A DNA stretch of 64,000 bases from Acidobacteriota bacterium (GTDB lineage: Bacteria; Acidobacteriota; Vicinamibacteria; Vicinamibacterales; UBA2999), in NCBI GenBank assembly GCA_947482665.1, contig CANKJK010000008.1, positions 62,001 through 126,000 on the forward strand, in the 5' to 3' direction. Under the pieces are notes generated by a model. It saw only the letters and a list, made by a program, of their open reading frames with translations. It had not been told where the DNA came from and ran no database searches. Shown here in pieces: positions 53,813 through 64,000 of the stretch; within the stretch, counting starts at the first letter, position 1; every line of letters starts with the position of its first letter. The translations under genes and the position numbers were made by a program.

Positions 53813-54913
53813 ATGGCGCGCACGAGAAAGACCGACAAACCGCTCTTTGTGGCCACGCTGCTGCTCGTCGGCACGAGCGTGGTGATGGTCTACAGCGCGT
53901 CGGCCGTCGTGGCCATGGACCGGTTTCATCGGCCCAACCTGTTTCTGACGAAACAGGCGCTCTGGGCGGCACTCGGGCTGGCCGTGCTCGCGATTGCGTC
54001 CAGGGTGGACTACCGCCTCTACAAGAACGACCGCGTCGTCTGGGGTGTGCTTGGCCTGGTCGGGCTCATGCTCGCGGCCGTGCTCTTCAGTTCCCCGGTC
54101 AACGGCACCCGGCGCTGGTTCGGCCTGGGTGGCCTGGGCATACAGCCGTCGGAGCTGGCCAAGATCGCCTGCATCCTCTTCACGGCCGTGACGCTCGAGC
54201 GGCGGATGCACCGCATCAACGAACTGCGCTACTCCCTGGTGCCCATCGCGCTCATCACTGGCGGCTTGATGCTGCTCATCCTGCTGCAGCCTGACTTCGG
54301 CACCGCGATGTCCCTGCTGGCGATTGTGCTGGTCATGGTGTTCGCGGCCGGGCTGGACTACCGGTATCTGGTCGGCACAGTGCTCCTGCTCCTGCCTGCC
54401 GTGGCCGTCATTCTCGTGGCGGCGCCCTACCGCGTCCGGCGGCTCACCGCGTTCATGGACCCGTGGAAGGACCCCCTCGGCTCCGGCTTCCACATCATCC
54501 AGTCGCTCATCGCCGTCGGCACCGGCGGTGTGCAGGGCAAGGGCCTGATGGCCGGCGTGCAGAAGCTGTTCTACCTGCCTGAACCGCACACGGACTTCAT
54601 CTACGCCGTCATCGCCGAGGAACTGGGCCTCATCGGCGCGTCCGCGGTGCTCATCTGCTTCCTTGTGATCACCTGGCGCGGGCTGCGTGTGGCCATCCGG
54701 GCCGAGGATTCGTTCGGCTCCTTCGTGGCTCTGGGGCTGACCACGATGATCGGTGTCCAGTCCTTCGTGAACATCAGCATGGTGCTCAGCCTGCTGCCCA
54801 CGAAAGGCATTCCGCTGCCGCTGGTCAGCAACGGGGGGTCGTCGCTCCTCATCAGCCTGCTGGCGATGGGGATGCTCCTCAATATTTCCCAGCATGAGAC
54901 GTCCGAGGCATGA
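53813..54913 (+). CDS. ftsW: Septal peptidoglycan glycosyltransferase FtsW
   Basis: A 366-residue SEDS-family polymerase with about ten helices that works with FtsI to build septal peptidoglycan. Motifs include VVMVYSASAVVAMDRF, FSSPVNGTRRWFGLGG, IQPSELAKIACILF, LQPDFGTAMSL, LPEPHTDFIYAVIAEELG and LPLVSNGGSSLL. The start is ATG 53813 with GGAG five bases upstream. After the palindromic element, ftsW begins a second tightly packed block; its stop abuts murG (TGAATG). Confidence 0.95.
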   Translation: MARTRKTDKPLFVATLLLVGTSVVMVYSASAVVAMDRFHRPNLFLTKQALWAALGLAVLAIASRVDYRLYKNDRVVWGVLGLVGLMLAAVLFSSPVNGTRRWFGLGGLGIQPSELAKIACILFTAVTLERRMHRINELRYSLVPIALITGGLMLLILLQPDFGTAMSLLAIVLVMVFAAGLDYRYLVGTVLLLLPAVAVILVAAPYRVRRLTAFMDPWKDPLGSGFHIIQSLIAVGTGGVQGKGLMAGVQKLFYLPEPHTDFIYAVIAEELGLIGASAVLICFLVITWRGLRVAIRAEDSFGSFVALGLTTMIGVQSFVNISMVLSLLPTKGIPLPLVSNGGSSLLISLLAMGMLLNISQHETSEA

Positions 54914-56016
54914 ATGCGCGTGCTCATAGCCGGCGGCGGGACGGGCGGACATCTCTATCCGGGGCTGGCGGTGGCCGCCGAGCTGCGGGCGCGCGTGCCC
55001 GGGAGCGAGGTGACGTTTGTCGGCACGGCGGCGGGCATCGAGGCACGGGTGATTCCGCGCGAAGGCTATCCGCTGGAGCTGATTCGCAGCGGTGGGCTGA
55101 AAGGGAAGTCGATCACCGCAGTGCTGCGTGGGCTGGCGCTGCTCCCGCTCTCGGCCTGGGACGCGTGGTCGGTGCTCCGGCGCCGGCGTCCGGCACTCGT
55201 GATGGGCGTCGGCGGCTACAGCTCCGGCCCCGTCGTGGCGCTGGCGGCCCTGCGCGGTATTCCCACGATGCTGCTGGAGCAGAACGCCGTACCTGGGCTG
55301 ACCAATCGTCTGCTGGGGCGGATCGTGACGTGTGCGGCCGTGACCTACGAGGAAAGTGCGCGCTGGTTTGGCGGGCGGGCCTTCGTGGCGGGCAACCCCG
55401 TGCGCGCCGCGTTCGCGCGGGCGGCTGGAGCGCGAGCCGATGACGCACCAGGTGGAGACCGTGTCGTGAAGGTGCTGGTGTTCGGCGGGTCGCAGGGCGC
55501 CCACGCCATCAACGACGCCATGACGGCTGCCGCGCCGGCGCTGGCCGCCACGGGTGCGCGCGTCGCCGTCGTCCACCAGACCGGCGCGCGGGATCTGGAC
55601 ACCGTGCGGGAAGGCTATCGGGCCGCGGGGCTCGACGCGCACGTGGAGGCGTTCTTCTTTGACATGGATCAGCAGATGGCGGCGGCCGATGTGGCCGTGT
55701 GTCGCGCTGGGGCGACGACCCTGGCCGAGCTCGCCATGGCGCAGTTGCCGGCCGTGCTCGTACCGCTCCCGACGGCCACCGATGACCACCAGCGGTGGAA
55801 CGCGCTCGCCTTTGCCGACAAGAACGCCGCCGTGCTCGTGGAGCAGCGCGAGCTCACGGGCGAGCGCCTGGCGCGCGAGATTCTGAGTCTGGCCGGGGAT
55901 GCGCCGCGCCGCGACCGCATGCGTTCGGCGCTCGCGGGCTGCGCCAGGCCAGAGGCCGCGCGACTCATCGTAGACCGCGCCCTGGCACTGGCCGGGCTCG
56001 CACAGGGAGCCGCCTG

Positions 56017-56017
<1 letters not shown>
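54914..56017 (+). CDS. murG: UDP-GlcNAc:undecaprenyl-PP-MurNAc-pentapeptide transferase MurG
   Basis: A 367-residue peripheral membrane GT28 enzyme that converts lipid I to lipid II. The N-terminal GGGTGGHLYPGLAVA binds the acceptor; GVGGYSSGPVVALA, LLEQNAVPGLTNRLL and FGGSQGAHAIN follow; the donor site CRAGATTLAELA and PLPTATDDHQRWNA are in the C-terminal half. The start is ATG 54914 directly after the ftsW stop. Confidence 0.96.
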
Positions 56018-57398
<1,381 letters not shown>

Positions 57399-57402
<4 letters not shown>

Positions 57403-58520
57403 GCGTCGGCGTGCAGGCTCCCGCGGATAAGCGCTTCCGCCGCGCGCAGGTCGCGCCCATCCGCCGTCGCCGCCTGTGGCCGCCGGACTGGAAAGTGGTG
57501 GTCGGCGCTGTCGCCGGACTCATCCTCGCCGGCTACGCCGGATACCGCGGCGTGTCCTATGCGATGGGCGCCGACGCGCTGCTCATCCAGCGCATCTCGG
57601 TAGAGGGCAATGTCCATCTGTCGACCGGCGAGGTGACCTCGCTCCTGGACGGGCTGCGCGGTCAGAACATGCTGACGGCGGACCTAGAGGCGTGGAAGGC
57701 CACGCTTAAGGCGTCGCCGTGGGTGGCGGACGTGGCGTTTCGCCGGGTCTTCCCAGGGCGGATTGCCGTCGCGGTGGTCGAGCGTGCGCCGATCGGCATC
57801 GGCCGGTTGGGCGACTCGATGTATCTCGTGGATCGCCAGGGCACGCTCATCGATGAGTACGGCCCCAACTACGCGGAACTTGACCTGCCCATTCTGGACG
57901 GCCTGGACGGCGGCATGCCCGCAGACGCACCGCGCGTGGATGAGGCCCGCTCCTCCCTGGCCGTCAAGGTGGTCGACGCCCTGGCCACGCGTCGGGAGTT
58001 GACGGCGCGTGTCTCCGAGATTGACGTCACCGATGCCCACAACGCGGTGCTGACGCTGAAGGACGACCCGACGATCGTGCGCATCGGCGACGAGCAGTTC
58101 GTCCGGCGGCTGCAGACCTATCTCGACCTGGCGCCGACGCTCCACGAGCGCGTGCCCGGCGCGGATTACGCCGACGTGCGCTTCGACAACCGGGTCTATG
58201 TGCGGCCGGCCGGCGCGGCGGGGCAGAAGGCCCGTGCCGGCGTGCGGCCCGTGGCGGCCCGCTCCGTGGCGGCCGCTTCCGCCGGAGCGCACGCCTCGTC
58301 GAGGGTTGTGACCTCCGGCGCTGCGGGTGTGAAGGCCGGACCAACGCCGGTGGCGTCCACGACGGCGGCGTCGCAGGCACCGGCAGCGGAGCAGCCGGGA
58401 GTGCAGAAGCCGGTGGCACGGGTGCATCGGCAGGTCCATCGAGGGGGCGCAGCGCACGCGCAGGCCTCCGGCGCGTCGAGCCAGGCTCGGCCACATACGA
58501 AGAAGGGGCGGCGCCGGTAA
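57399..58520 (+). CDS. ftsQ: Cell-division protein FtsQ with long basic C-terminal tail
   Basis: A 373-residue single-pass divisome protein. A basic cytoplasmic tail (KRFRRAQVAPIRRRR), one helix (about 33-50), a POTRA domain (about 62-132, IQRISVEGNVHLSTGEV) and the FtsQ beta domain follow to about residue 268. Residues 271-373 are extra: low-complexity, rich in Ala, Ser and Gly with many Arg, Lys and His, ending HTKKGRRR. This periplasmic tail is unusual, as FtsQ usually ends soon after the beta domain. The start is ATG 57399 (ATGA overlap). FtsQ is expected to bind FtsL and FtsB. Confidence 0.91.
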
Positions 58521-58537
58521 CCCGGCGGGAGGAGATA

Positions 58538-59749
58538 GTGGCGCGAAAAGAACGGTACATCGTCGGCCTCGACGTCGGCACCTCCACGGTCATTTGCGTC
58601 GTGGGCGAACTGGTGGGTGACGACGCCGTGCATATTGCCGGACTCGGCGTGGCCGAATCCAAGGGCATCAAGCGCGGCGTGGTCGTCAACCTGGACGCGG
58701 CCGTCGAGGCGATCAGGAAGGCCATCGAGGAAGCCGAGCGCATGGCCGGCATCGACATCGACTCGGTGAATCTCGCGCTGGCGGGCCCGCACGTGAAGGG
58801 CTTCAACAGCCGGGGCGTCATCGCCGTCGCGGGGAAGAATCGCGAGGTGACCAGCGACGACGTCCGCCGGGCCATCGACGCGGCCAAGGCGGTCACGCTT
58901 CCGGCCGGGCGCGAGATCCTGCACGTGCTTCCGCAGGACTTTGTCGTGGACGATCAGGACGGCATCGGCGCACCTGTGGGTATGCAGGGGTCGCGGCTCG
59001 AGGTGAACGTGCACGTCGTCACCGGCAGCGTGTCGTCGGCGCAGAACATCATCGCGTGCGTCAATCGCGCCGGCGTCGTCGTGAAAGATACCGTCATCGA
59101 TCAGCTGGCGGCGGCCGAAGCGGTGCTGACGCCGGACGAGAAGGAACTGGGCGTGGCCCTGGTTGACATCGGCGGCGGCACGACCGACCTCGCGATCTTC
59201 GAGCGCGGAAGCCTCTGGCACACCGGCGTGGTGGCTGTCGGCGGTGACCACTTCACCAATGACATCGCCGTGGGTCTGCGCACGCCGATTCCGGATGCGG
59301 AGAAGGTGAAGCGCCGCCATGGCTGCGCGCTCTCGTCGATGGTCGGAGAGGACGAGACGATTGAGGTGCCGAGCGTCGGCGGGCGCGCCCCGCGCGTGAT
59401 GCCGCGGCGGATCGTCTCCGAGATTCTCCAGCCCCGCGCCGAGGAGATCTTCCACCTCGTGTGGGATGACATCCGCAAGGCCGGCTGCGAGAAGTCGCTC
59501 AACTCCGGGATCGTGCTGGCCGGCGGCGGCGCGATGCTCGACGGCATGACCGAGATTGCCGAACAGATCTTCGACCTGCCCGTGCGCAGGGCCGTGCCAT
59601 CAGGCGTCGGCGGCATGGTCGATCACGTGTCGAGCCCTGGATTTGCCACACCCGTGGGGCTGCTGCTCTATGCGCAGCGCAATGCCGTCCCCGCGGCCCA
59701 TGACGGTTTCCTGACCAGAGTCCTCGGGCTCTTTAAAGAGTTTTTCTAG
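58538..59749 (+). CDS. ftsA: Cell-division actin-like protein FtsA
   Basis: A 403-residue actin-fold ATPase that ties FtsZ filaments to the membrane. [17 protein letters not shown] is the phosphate-1 motif; [17 protein letters not shown] is phosphate-2; [16 protein letters not shown] is the adenosine motif. The C-terminal [12 protein letters not shown] is an amphipathic membrane-targeting helix. The start is GTG 58538 with GGAGG well placed upstream, 17 bases after ftsQ. Confidence 0.96.
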   Translation: MARKERYIVGLDVGTSTVICVVGELVGDDAVHIAGLGVAESKGIKRGVVVNLDAAVEAIRKAIEEAERMAGIDIDSVNLALAGPHVKGFNSRGVIAVAGKNREVTSDDVRRAIDAAKAVTLPAGREILHVLPQDFVVDDQDGIGAPVGMQGSRLEVNVHVVTGSVSSAQNIIACVNRAGVVVKDTVIDQLAAAEAVLTPDEKELGVALVDIGGGTTDLAIFERGSLWHTGVVAVGGDHFTNDIAVGLRTPIPDAEKVKRRHGCALSSMVGEDETIEVPSVGGRAPRVMPRRIVSEILQPRAEEIFHLVWDDIRKAGCEKSLNSGIVLAGGGAMLDGMTEIAEQIFDLPVRRAVPSGVGGMVDHVSSPGFATPVGLLLYAQRNAVPAAHDGFLTRVLGLFKEFF

Positions 59750-59760
59750 GGAGGAGTTTC

Positions 59761-61032
59761 ATGTCCGAACGTGATCAGCCCATGCGCCTGACCCTCGACC
59801 ACCAGTACCGGAGCGGCGCCAAGATCAAAGTCATTGGCGTCGGCGGTGGCGGCAGCAATGCCGTAAACCGGATGGTGCAGGCCGGCCTGAGCGGCGTGGA
59901 GTTCATCGTCGCCAACACGGACGTGCAGGCGCTGGACCACAACCACGCCGCCATCAAGCTCCAGATCGGCTCCAAGCTGACCAAGGGACTGGGCGCCGGC
60001 GCCGACCCGAACGTCGGCCGTCAGGCCGCGCTCGAAGACACCGAGGCCATCGTGCAGGCGCTCTCGGGCGCCGACATGATCTTCGTGACGACGGGCCTCG
60101 GCGGTGGCACGGGAACAGGCGCGGCCCCGGTGATCGCGTCGCTCGCCAGTGAACTCGGAGCGCTGACCATCGCCGTGGTCACCAAGCCCTTCGGGTTCGA
60201 AGGCAAGAAGCGCGCGAAGCAGGCCGAAGCCGGCCTGGCGGCGCTGCGCGACTGCGTGGATACGATCATCACGATTCCAAACGAGCGGCTTCTCTCGATC
60301 ATCGACCGCAATACGCCGATGACCGAGGCCTTTGTGACCGCGGACGACGTGCTGCGGCAGGCCATCCAGGGCATCTCGGATCTGATCCTCGTGCCGGGTC
60401 TCATCAACCTCGACTTCGCCGACGTGAAAACGATCATGTCCGGCATGGGCGTGGCGATGATGGGTACCGGCGTGGCCGAGGGTGAGGGCCGAGCGCTCGC
60501 AGCCGCCAGGGCGGCGATCTCCAGCCCGTTGCTGGAGGACAGCCGCGTGGAAGGCGCACGTGGCGTCATCATCAACGTCACCGGCGGTCCGGACCTGAGC
60601 CTCATGGAGGTCAGTGAGGCCTCGGCGGTGATTCAGGAAGCCGCACACGAGGACGCCAACATCATCTTCGGCGCCGTGGTGGACCCCACGCTGGTGGGCA
60701 AGGTGAAGATCACGGTGATCGCCACGGGCTTTGAGTCGGTGGGCCGTGCGGCCACCTCCTCCGCCCCGACGCCGACCGACATGTCGATCTGGGAAGCCGA
60801 GGCCAGGCGGATTGCTGTGGCGAAGGCCGCCGTGGACGCACCCGCACCGGTGCCCGTGCCGGTGGTTGCGCATCGGGCCGCGCCAATGCTGACACCGCAG
60901 TTGCATGTGGAACGGCGCCAGGCCATCGAGATGGCGTTGCCTCTGGTGACGCCTGACCCCGACGCGGAGGCTCTCCGTCTCGAGGACATCGACCTCTCGC
61001 TCGACGTGCCGGCGTTCCTGCGCCAGAAGTAG
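59761..61032 (+). CDS. ftsZ: Cell-division tubulin-like GTPase FtsZ
   Basis: A 423-residue GTPase that forms the Z ring. [16 protein letters not shown] and the GTP signature [16 protein letters not shown] are exact; [15 protein letters not shown] is the T7 loop region with the catalytic Asp residues. After a variable linker (about 320-405) the protein ends with the conserved tail peptide DVPAFLRQK, which binds FtsA and other partners. The start is ATG 59761 with GGAGG seven bases upstream, 11 bases after ftsA. Confidence 0.97.
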   Translation: MSERDQPMRLTLDHQYRSGAKIKVIGVGGGGSNAVNRMVQAGLSGVEFIVANTDVQALDHNHAAIKLQIGSKLTKGLGAGADPNVGRQAALEDTEAIVQALSGADMIFVTTGLGGGTGTGAAPVIASLASELGALTIAVVTKPFGFEGKKRAKQAEAGLAALRDCVDTIITIPNERLLSIIDRNTPMTEAFVTADDVLRQAIQGISDLILVPGLINLDFADVKTIMSGMGVAMMGTGVAEGEGRALAAARAAISSPLLEDSRVEGARGVIINVTGGPDLSLMEVSEASAVIQEAAHEDANIIFGAVVDPTLVGKVKITVIATGFESVGRAATSSAPTPTDMSIWEAEARRIAVAKAAVDAPAPVPVPVVAHRAAPMLTPQLHVERRQAIEMALPLVTPDPDAEALRLEDIDLSLDVPAFLRQK

Positions 61033-61164
61033 GCACGTCGGACCCCCGGTGCGCGGTAAGGGCTGGCCGTGAGGCCGGCACCCCGGCAGCCCCGGTGTGG
61101 CTGGCCACGCGGCGGCGAGCCATGCAGCGCCGCACGGTCCTCCCCACTACGCTAGAGTCAGAGG

Positions 61165-62910
61165 ATGCAGGACTGGGAGCAACGCACGCGGGCGAAGGAC
61201 GTGCTGGCCAAGGAGGTCGGCTACGTCCGCAAGCCGCACGGGGGAAGGCTCCGCGTCGCGCTTTGCTTTCCGAACACCTACTTCGTCGGGATGTCCAACC
61301 TGGGCCTCCAGACGGTCTACACCCTCTTCAACAACGAGCCCGACGTCGTCTGCGAGCGCGTGTTCCTGCCGCCCAAGCAGGAACTCGCCACACTGGTCGG
61401 ACGCGGCGCGCGGCTCGTCAGCATCGAATCGCAGACGCCCATCGCGGATTTCGATGTGCTGGCGTTCTCGGTCTCCTTCGAGTGGGACTACACGAACGTC
61501 GTCACGATGCTGCGGCTCTGCGGACTGCCGCTTCGAGCCGAGGCCCGCAACCAACGGCACCCGCTCGTGGTGATCGGCGGGGCCGTGACCTTCGTGAATC
61601 CCGAGCCGCTCGCGCTCTTTGCCGATGTGATCGCGGCAGGCGAGGGGGAGTCACTCGTTCCGGCATTTGCCCAGGCCGTGCGCGAGGCGTCGGACCGCGA
61701 CGATCTGCTGCTCCGTCTCGCGGCGAAGCGGGGGTTCTATATCCCGTCCTTCTACGACGTGCACTATGGCGAACCCGGGGTGGTCGAGGCGTTCGTGCCG
61801 AAACCGGGCACCGGGGCGCCGGCCGTCGTGAAGAAGGCCGCGCTGTCCACTACGGACACCGTGGACCCGCCGTCGACGGTGATCTTCACGCCCGATACCG
61901 AGTTTGGATCGCGCTTTCTCATCGAGGTGGTCCGCGGCTGCGCCAATCTGTGCCGCTTCTGCTGGGCCGGGTACAACTACCTGCCGGTGCGCGCGTTCCC
62001 GAAGGAGCGCATTCTCGAGCGGGCCAGGGCGGCGCGTCAGTATTCCAGCCGGGCAGGGCTCGTCTCGATCGCGCTCTGTGATCACCCGGACATCGAAGAG
62101 ATTCTCACCAGCCTTGCCGCCATGGGCTATGCCATCAGCCCCGCATCGCTCCGGCTCGACGACCTGACGCCGACCATCGTGCGCCTGCTCCGGGAGAGCG
62201 GCGAAAAGGGCCTGACGATTGCGCCCGAGACCGGGTCGGACCGCCTGCGCCGCGTCATCAATAAGACAGTAACCAACGACGAGATCCTCGCGGCTGCCGA
62301 GACGATCTTCTCCGAGGGCATGGAGAACCTGAAGCTCTACTACATGATCGGCCTCCCCACGGAGACGGACGAGGACCTGGTCGCCATCCGGGATCTCACC
62401 ATCGAGCTGCGTGAGGTGATGCTGAAACACGCGCGCGCCCGCGGCCGCATCGGCACCATCGCCGGCAGCGTTAATCCGCTGGTCCCCAAGCCCGGCACCG
62501 CCTATCAGCGCATCCCGATGGAGGCGCCGGCCTCGCTCGACCGGAAGATGAAGCGGCTCCGGAACCTGGTGAGCAATATCGAGAACTGCTACATCACCGT
62601 GAAGTCCGAGCGGCACTCGTTCTATCAGGGACTGCTCTCGCTCGGCGACCGGCGCGTGGCGCCCGTCATCGAGGCGGCCGAGGCCAACGGCGGCAACTGG
62701 CGGGCGGCTTGCGCCGAGACCGGCGTCGACGCCGATGCCTATGTGTTTCGCGACCGCTCCGACGACGCGGTGCTGGCCTGGGACATCATCGACGGCGGCA
62801 TGAAGGACACGTTCTTCCGCAATGAGTTTGCGAAGTCGCTCCGCGAGGAGTGGACCCTTCCGCCCAAGCGCGCCGCGGAGAACGCGAAGCTGCTGCCAAT
62901 GATCGGGTAG
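61165..62910 (+). CDS. B12-binding-type radical SAM protein (TIGR03960-like)
   Basis: A 581-residue iron-sulfur enzyme. The N-terminal 180 residues resemble a cobalamin-binding-like domain (VALCFPNTYFVGMSNLG). The radical SAM cluster ligands are Cys259, Cys263 and Cys266 in VRGCANLCRFCWAGY. ETGSDRLRRVINKTVTNDEI and YYMIGLPTETDEDL are also typical of the superfamily. I place it with the uncharacterised TIGR03960 group from general recall. The substrate is unknown. The start is ATG 61165, 132 bases after ftsZ; the gap contains inverted GC repeats but no clear terminator. Confidence 0.87.
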   Translation: MQDWEQRTRAKDVLAKEVGYVRKPHGGRLRVALCFPNTYFVGMSNLGLQTVYTLFNNEPDVVCERVFLPPKQELATLVGRGARLVSIESQTPIADFDVLAFSVSFEWDYTNVVTMLRLCGLPLRAEARNQRHPLVVIGGAVTFVNPEPLALFADVIAAGEGESLVPAFAQAVREASDRDDLLLRLAAKRGFYIPSFYDVHYGEPGVVEAFVPKPGTGAPAVVKKAALSTTDTVDPPSTVIFTPDTEFGSRFLIEVVRGCANLCRFCWAGYNYLPVRAFPKERILERARAARQYSSRAGLVSIALCDHPDIEEILTSLAAMGYAISPASLRLDDLTPTIVRLLRESGEKGLTIAPETGSDRLRRVINKTVTNDEILAAAETIFSEGMENLKLYYMIGLPTETDEDLVAIRDLTIELREVMLKHARARGRIGTIAGSVNPLVPKPGTAYQRIPMEAPASLDRKMKRLRNLVSNIENCYITVKSERHSFYQGLLSLGDRRVAPVIEAAEANGGNWRAACAETGVDADAYVFRDRSDDAVLAWDIIDGGMKDTFFRNEFAKSLREEWTLPPKRAAENAKLLPMIG

Positions 62911-62960
62911 CGCAATCGTTCAGTACGCAGGCGCATGAGCCGAAGGCGCGCCGGCCTTCA

Positions 62961-63245
62961 TCACGCCCACCCACTGGCGCGAGCCGTGAGCTCGTCTCTC
63001 ACCGTGGGCCAGTCGTGGAGCGTTGCCGGGTCAAAGTCCGCACCGTTCGGCCACACGAGGGTGCCGGCCTCGGCGTCCAGCGTGACTTCGTCGAACACGC
63101 ACTCCTCCCGCAGGGCGCCGAAGAGGGCGCCATTCAGGACTGGTCTGAAGTCGATGGCCTGCTCGGTGCCGTCGGCGAACGACACTGCGAGCACGAAGGG
63201 CCCAACCTTCCGGAAGGCTACGACTCGGTGCAGGGCGTGCGTCAT
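62961..63245 (-). CDS. DUF2442 protein
   Basis: A 94-residue small protein. VGPFVLAVSFADGTEQAIDF, EECVFDEVTLDAEAGTLVWP and NGADFDPATL are the usual DUF2442 features. The start ATG 63245 overlaps the stop of the DUF4160 gene by four bases (ATGA). DUF4160 and DUF2442 genes are a well-known pair in many bacteria and have been suspected to be a toxin-antitoxin-like or mobile module; no function is established. Confidence 0.87.
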   Translation of the reverse strand: MTHALHRVVAFRKVGPFVLAVSFADGTEQAIDFRPVLNGALFGALREECVFDEVTLDAEAGTLVWPNGADFDPATLHDWPTVRDELTARASGWA

Positions 63246-63514
63246 AAGGGCAACGGGTCAATCTTCACGGGAGGCCGACCGGATTGCAAGAGTGCCCAGT
63301 CGAGCTCCAGTTCGGTCCGGTGCCGGGCCGCCCACACCTCGATGAGCCGCCGTTGAGCGGCCGGAAGAGCGCCGGCCAGGCACTCAGTCGTGTCGTTCGC
63401 GAAGACGGCCGCGTGCTCCTGGAAGTACGCATGAAAGTGGGGCCGGTGATGAGGGACCCCGGCTTCGACGTACATCCGGACCACGATCCCGAAGAATCGC
63501 GAAATCTCTGGCAC
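63242..63514 (-). CDS. DUF4160 protein
   Basis: A 90-residue protein with the family's opening PEISRFFGIVVRMYVEAG followed by HHRPHFHAYFQEHAAVF; the His residues are typical. The start is GTG 63512-63514. It lies upstream of DUF2442 with a four-base overlap, so the two are produced together. The His-rich core could bind metal, but catalytic activity is not shown. Confidence 0.87.
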   Translation of the reverse strand: MPEISRFFGIVVRMYVEAGVPHHRPHFHAYFQEHAAVFANDTTECLAGALPAAQRRLIEVWAARHRTELELDWALLQSGRPPVKIDPLPL

Positions 63515-63532
63515 GAAGACCCTTCGCGTCCC

Positions 63533-63838
63533 TTATCCCGCTGACGCCACCATCTGTGCTTCGAATTCCGCGTAGGCACGGAGCACCGACTCCCGCACCT
63601 CTTCGTTGAGACTGGTCTCGGAGATGGGCCGCAAGAGCGCGTAGCTCCGGCGCTCACCGTTGACGGAGTACTGCCGGGCGGGAAAGGTGACGTTGCGCCC
63701 GCCCCCGGTGCGGCGCTCCCACACGGCGAAGCCAACGAGTTTGAGGCCGGCGAGCGGCCCGTCCGTGAAGTGCAGTTCGGCGTCCGCCAGTTTGCCGGGC
63801 GGGTTGCCCTTGTCGTTTGGAATGATGGTGACAGTCAC
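63533..63838 (-). CDS. Small SpoVG-like protein
   Basis: A 101-residue protein. I chose GTG 63838 (MTVTIIPNDKGN) because AGGAGG lies seven bases upstream; a GTG at 63868 would add ten residues that include the ribosome site itself. The middle part, LAGLKLVGFAVWERR then VTFPARQYSVNGERR, and the C-terminal helix VRESVLRAYAEFEA parallel SpoVG (strand pattern, xxFPA/S, C-terminal helix). SpoVG binds nucleic acid and regulates many genes in Firmicutes, but the match is only by eye. It is 18 bases before the DUF4160 gene, so it may share its transcript. Function unknown. Confidence 0.6.
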   Translation of the reverse strand: MTVTIIPNDKGNPPGKLADAELHFTDGPLAGLKLVGFAVWERRTGGGRNVTFPARQYSVNGERRSYALLRPISETSLNEEVRESVLRAYAEFEAQMVASAG

Positions 63839-64000
63839 GGTGCGTCCTCCTGAAGTGAGCGATGCCACGCTCTGAAGCAGCCCGCGCGCCAGCGGTGGGC
63901 TACGCCGGCTGTGCCCGCAAGTAGCTGACCCCGTGGCGCCTGTACAGGCAGGCTCGTCCCGGCGTGTTGGCCGCGGCGGCGAACCGTCAACCCGGGTTGA

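Noticed and set aside
61033-61164. Terminator after ftsZ
   Set aside because: There are GC-rich inverted repeats (GGCTGGCC and relatives) but no T-run and no single convincing stem, so I did not call it.
63938-64000. Small perfect palindromes near the right edge as a possible att site or origin
   Set aside because: Only 12-14 bases each, no integrase, tRNA or DnaA-box cluster nearby. I kept them only as possible operators in a finding.

Overview
This 64 kb window is high-GC chromosomal DNA from a Gram-negative bacterium. I would place it in the Acidobacteriota, probably near the Vicinamibacteria. The evidence is a tandem array of very large outer-membrane receptors with an N-terminal carboxypeptidase-regulatory-like domain, a paired DUF1592/DUF1552 cassette, a fused 2-oxo-acid dehydrogenase E1, and a meso-diaminopimelate-type MurE. 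The assignment is inference from gene content; no rRNA or tRNA gene is visible. Many genes overlap by 1 or 4 bases (ATGA, GTGA, TGATG), so translational coupling is common here.

Region 1 (1-23.7 kb) is accessory, cell-surface and secreted functions. A truncated membrane protein sits at the left edge. Four paralogous TonB-dependent receptors lie on the minus strand (546-3653, 13474-16557, 16993-20070, 20498-23554), with a 50-codon remnant holding a fifth receptor C-terminus (3830-3982). All four receptors are followed by hairpins of the same design, and three of these have U-tracts. Between the first receptor and the other three lie a PP2C/SpoIIE phosphatase, a plus-strand cassette (DUF1592 cytochrome-like protein, Tat-exported DUF1552 protein, ankyrin-repeat protein), a convergent PQQ-type sugar dehydrogenase-fold protein, an unknown polytopic membrane protein and a GNAT acetyltransferase.

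Region 2 (23.7-32.8 kb) is housekeeping and acyl-CoA metabolism: a SirB1-like protein, a HAD phosphatase, a DUF1684 lipoprotein candidate, then a tightly packed minus-strand operon running E1 alpha/beta fusion, FadN-type hydroxyacyl-CoA dehydrogenase/enoyl-CoA hydratase, alpha/beta hydrolase, thiolase. Its -10 box lies only 9 bases before the ATG, suggesting a leaderless mRNA. A divergent cupin completes the region.

Region 3 (32.9-44.1 kb), all minus strand, holds a surface-polysaccharide operon of five genes with four-base overlaps (two GT2 glycosyltransferases, an NDP-sugar epimerase, a DegT aminotransferase and a second epimerase). It is followed by a secreted STN-domain protein, a GNAT-like protein, YqeY, and then the murJ-MFS-rhomboid group. 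murJ has a terminator-like hairpin in its leader that also covers its Shine-Dalgarno sequence. A 227 bp palindromic element lies just beyond the rhomboid gene.

Region 4 (44.2-61.0 kb) is a complete division and cell-wall (dcw) cluster on the plus strand: mraZ-rsmH-ftsL-ftsI-murE-murF-mraY-murD-ftsW-murG-murC-ftsQ-ftsA-ftsZ. It starts from a clear sigma-70-type promoter, lacks murB and ddl, and is interrupted by a 127 bp palindromic element between murD and ftsW. A B12-binding-type radical SAM protein follows ftsZ. The right edge carries three small minus-strand genes: a SpoVG-like protein and a DUF4160/DUF2442 pair.
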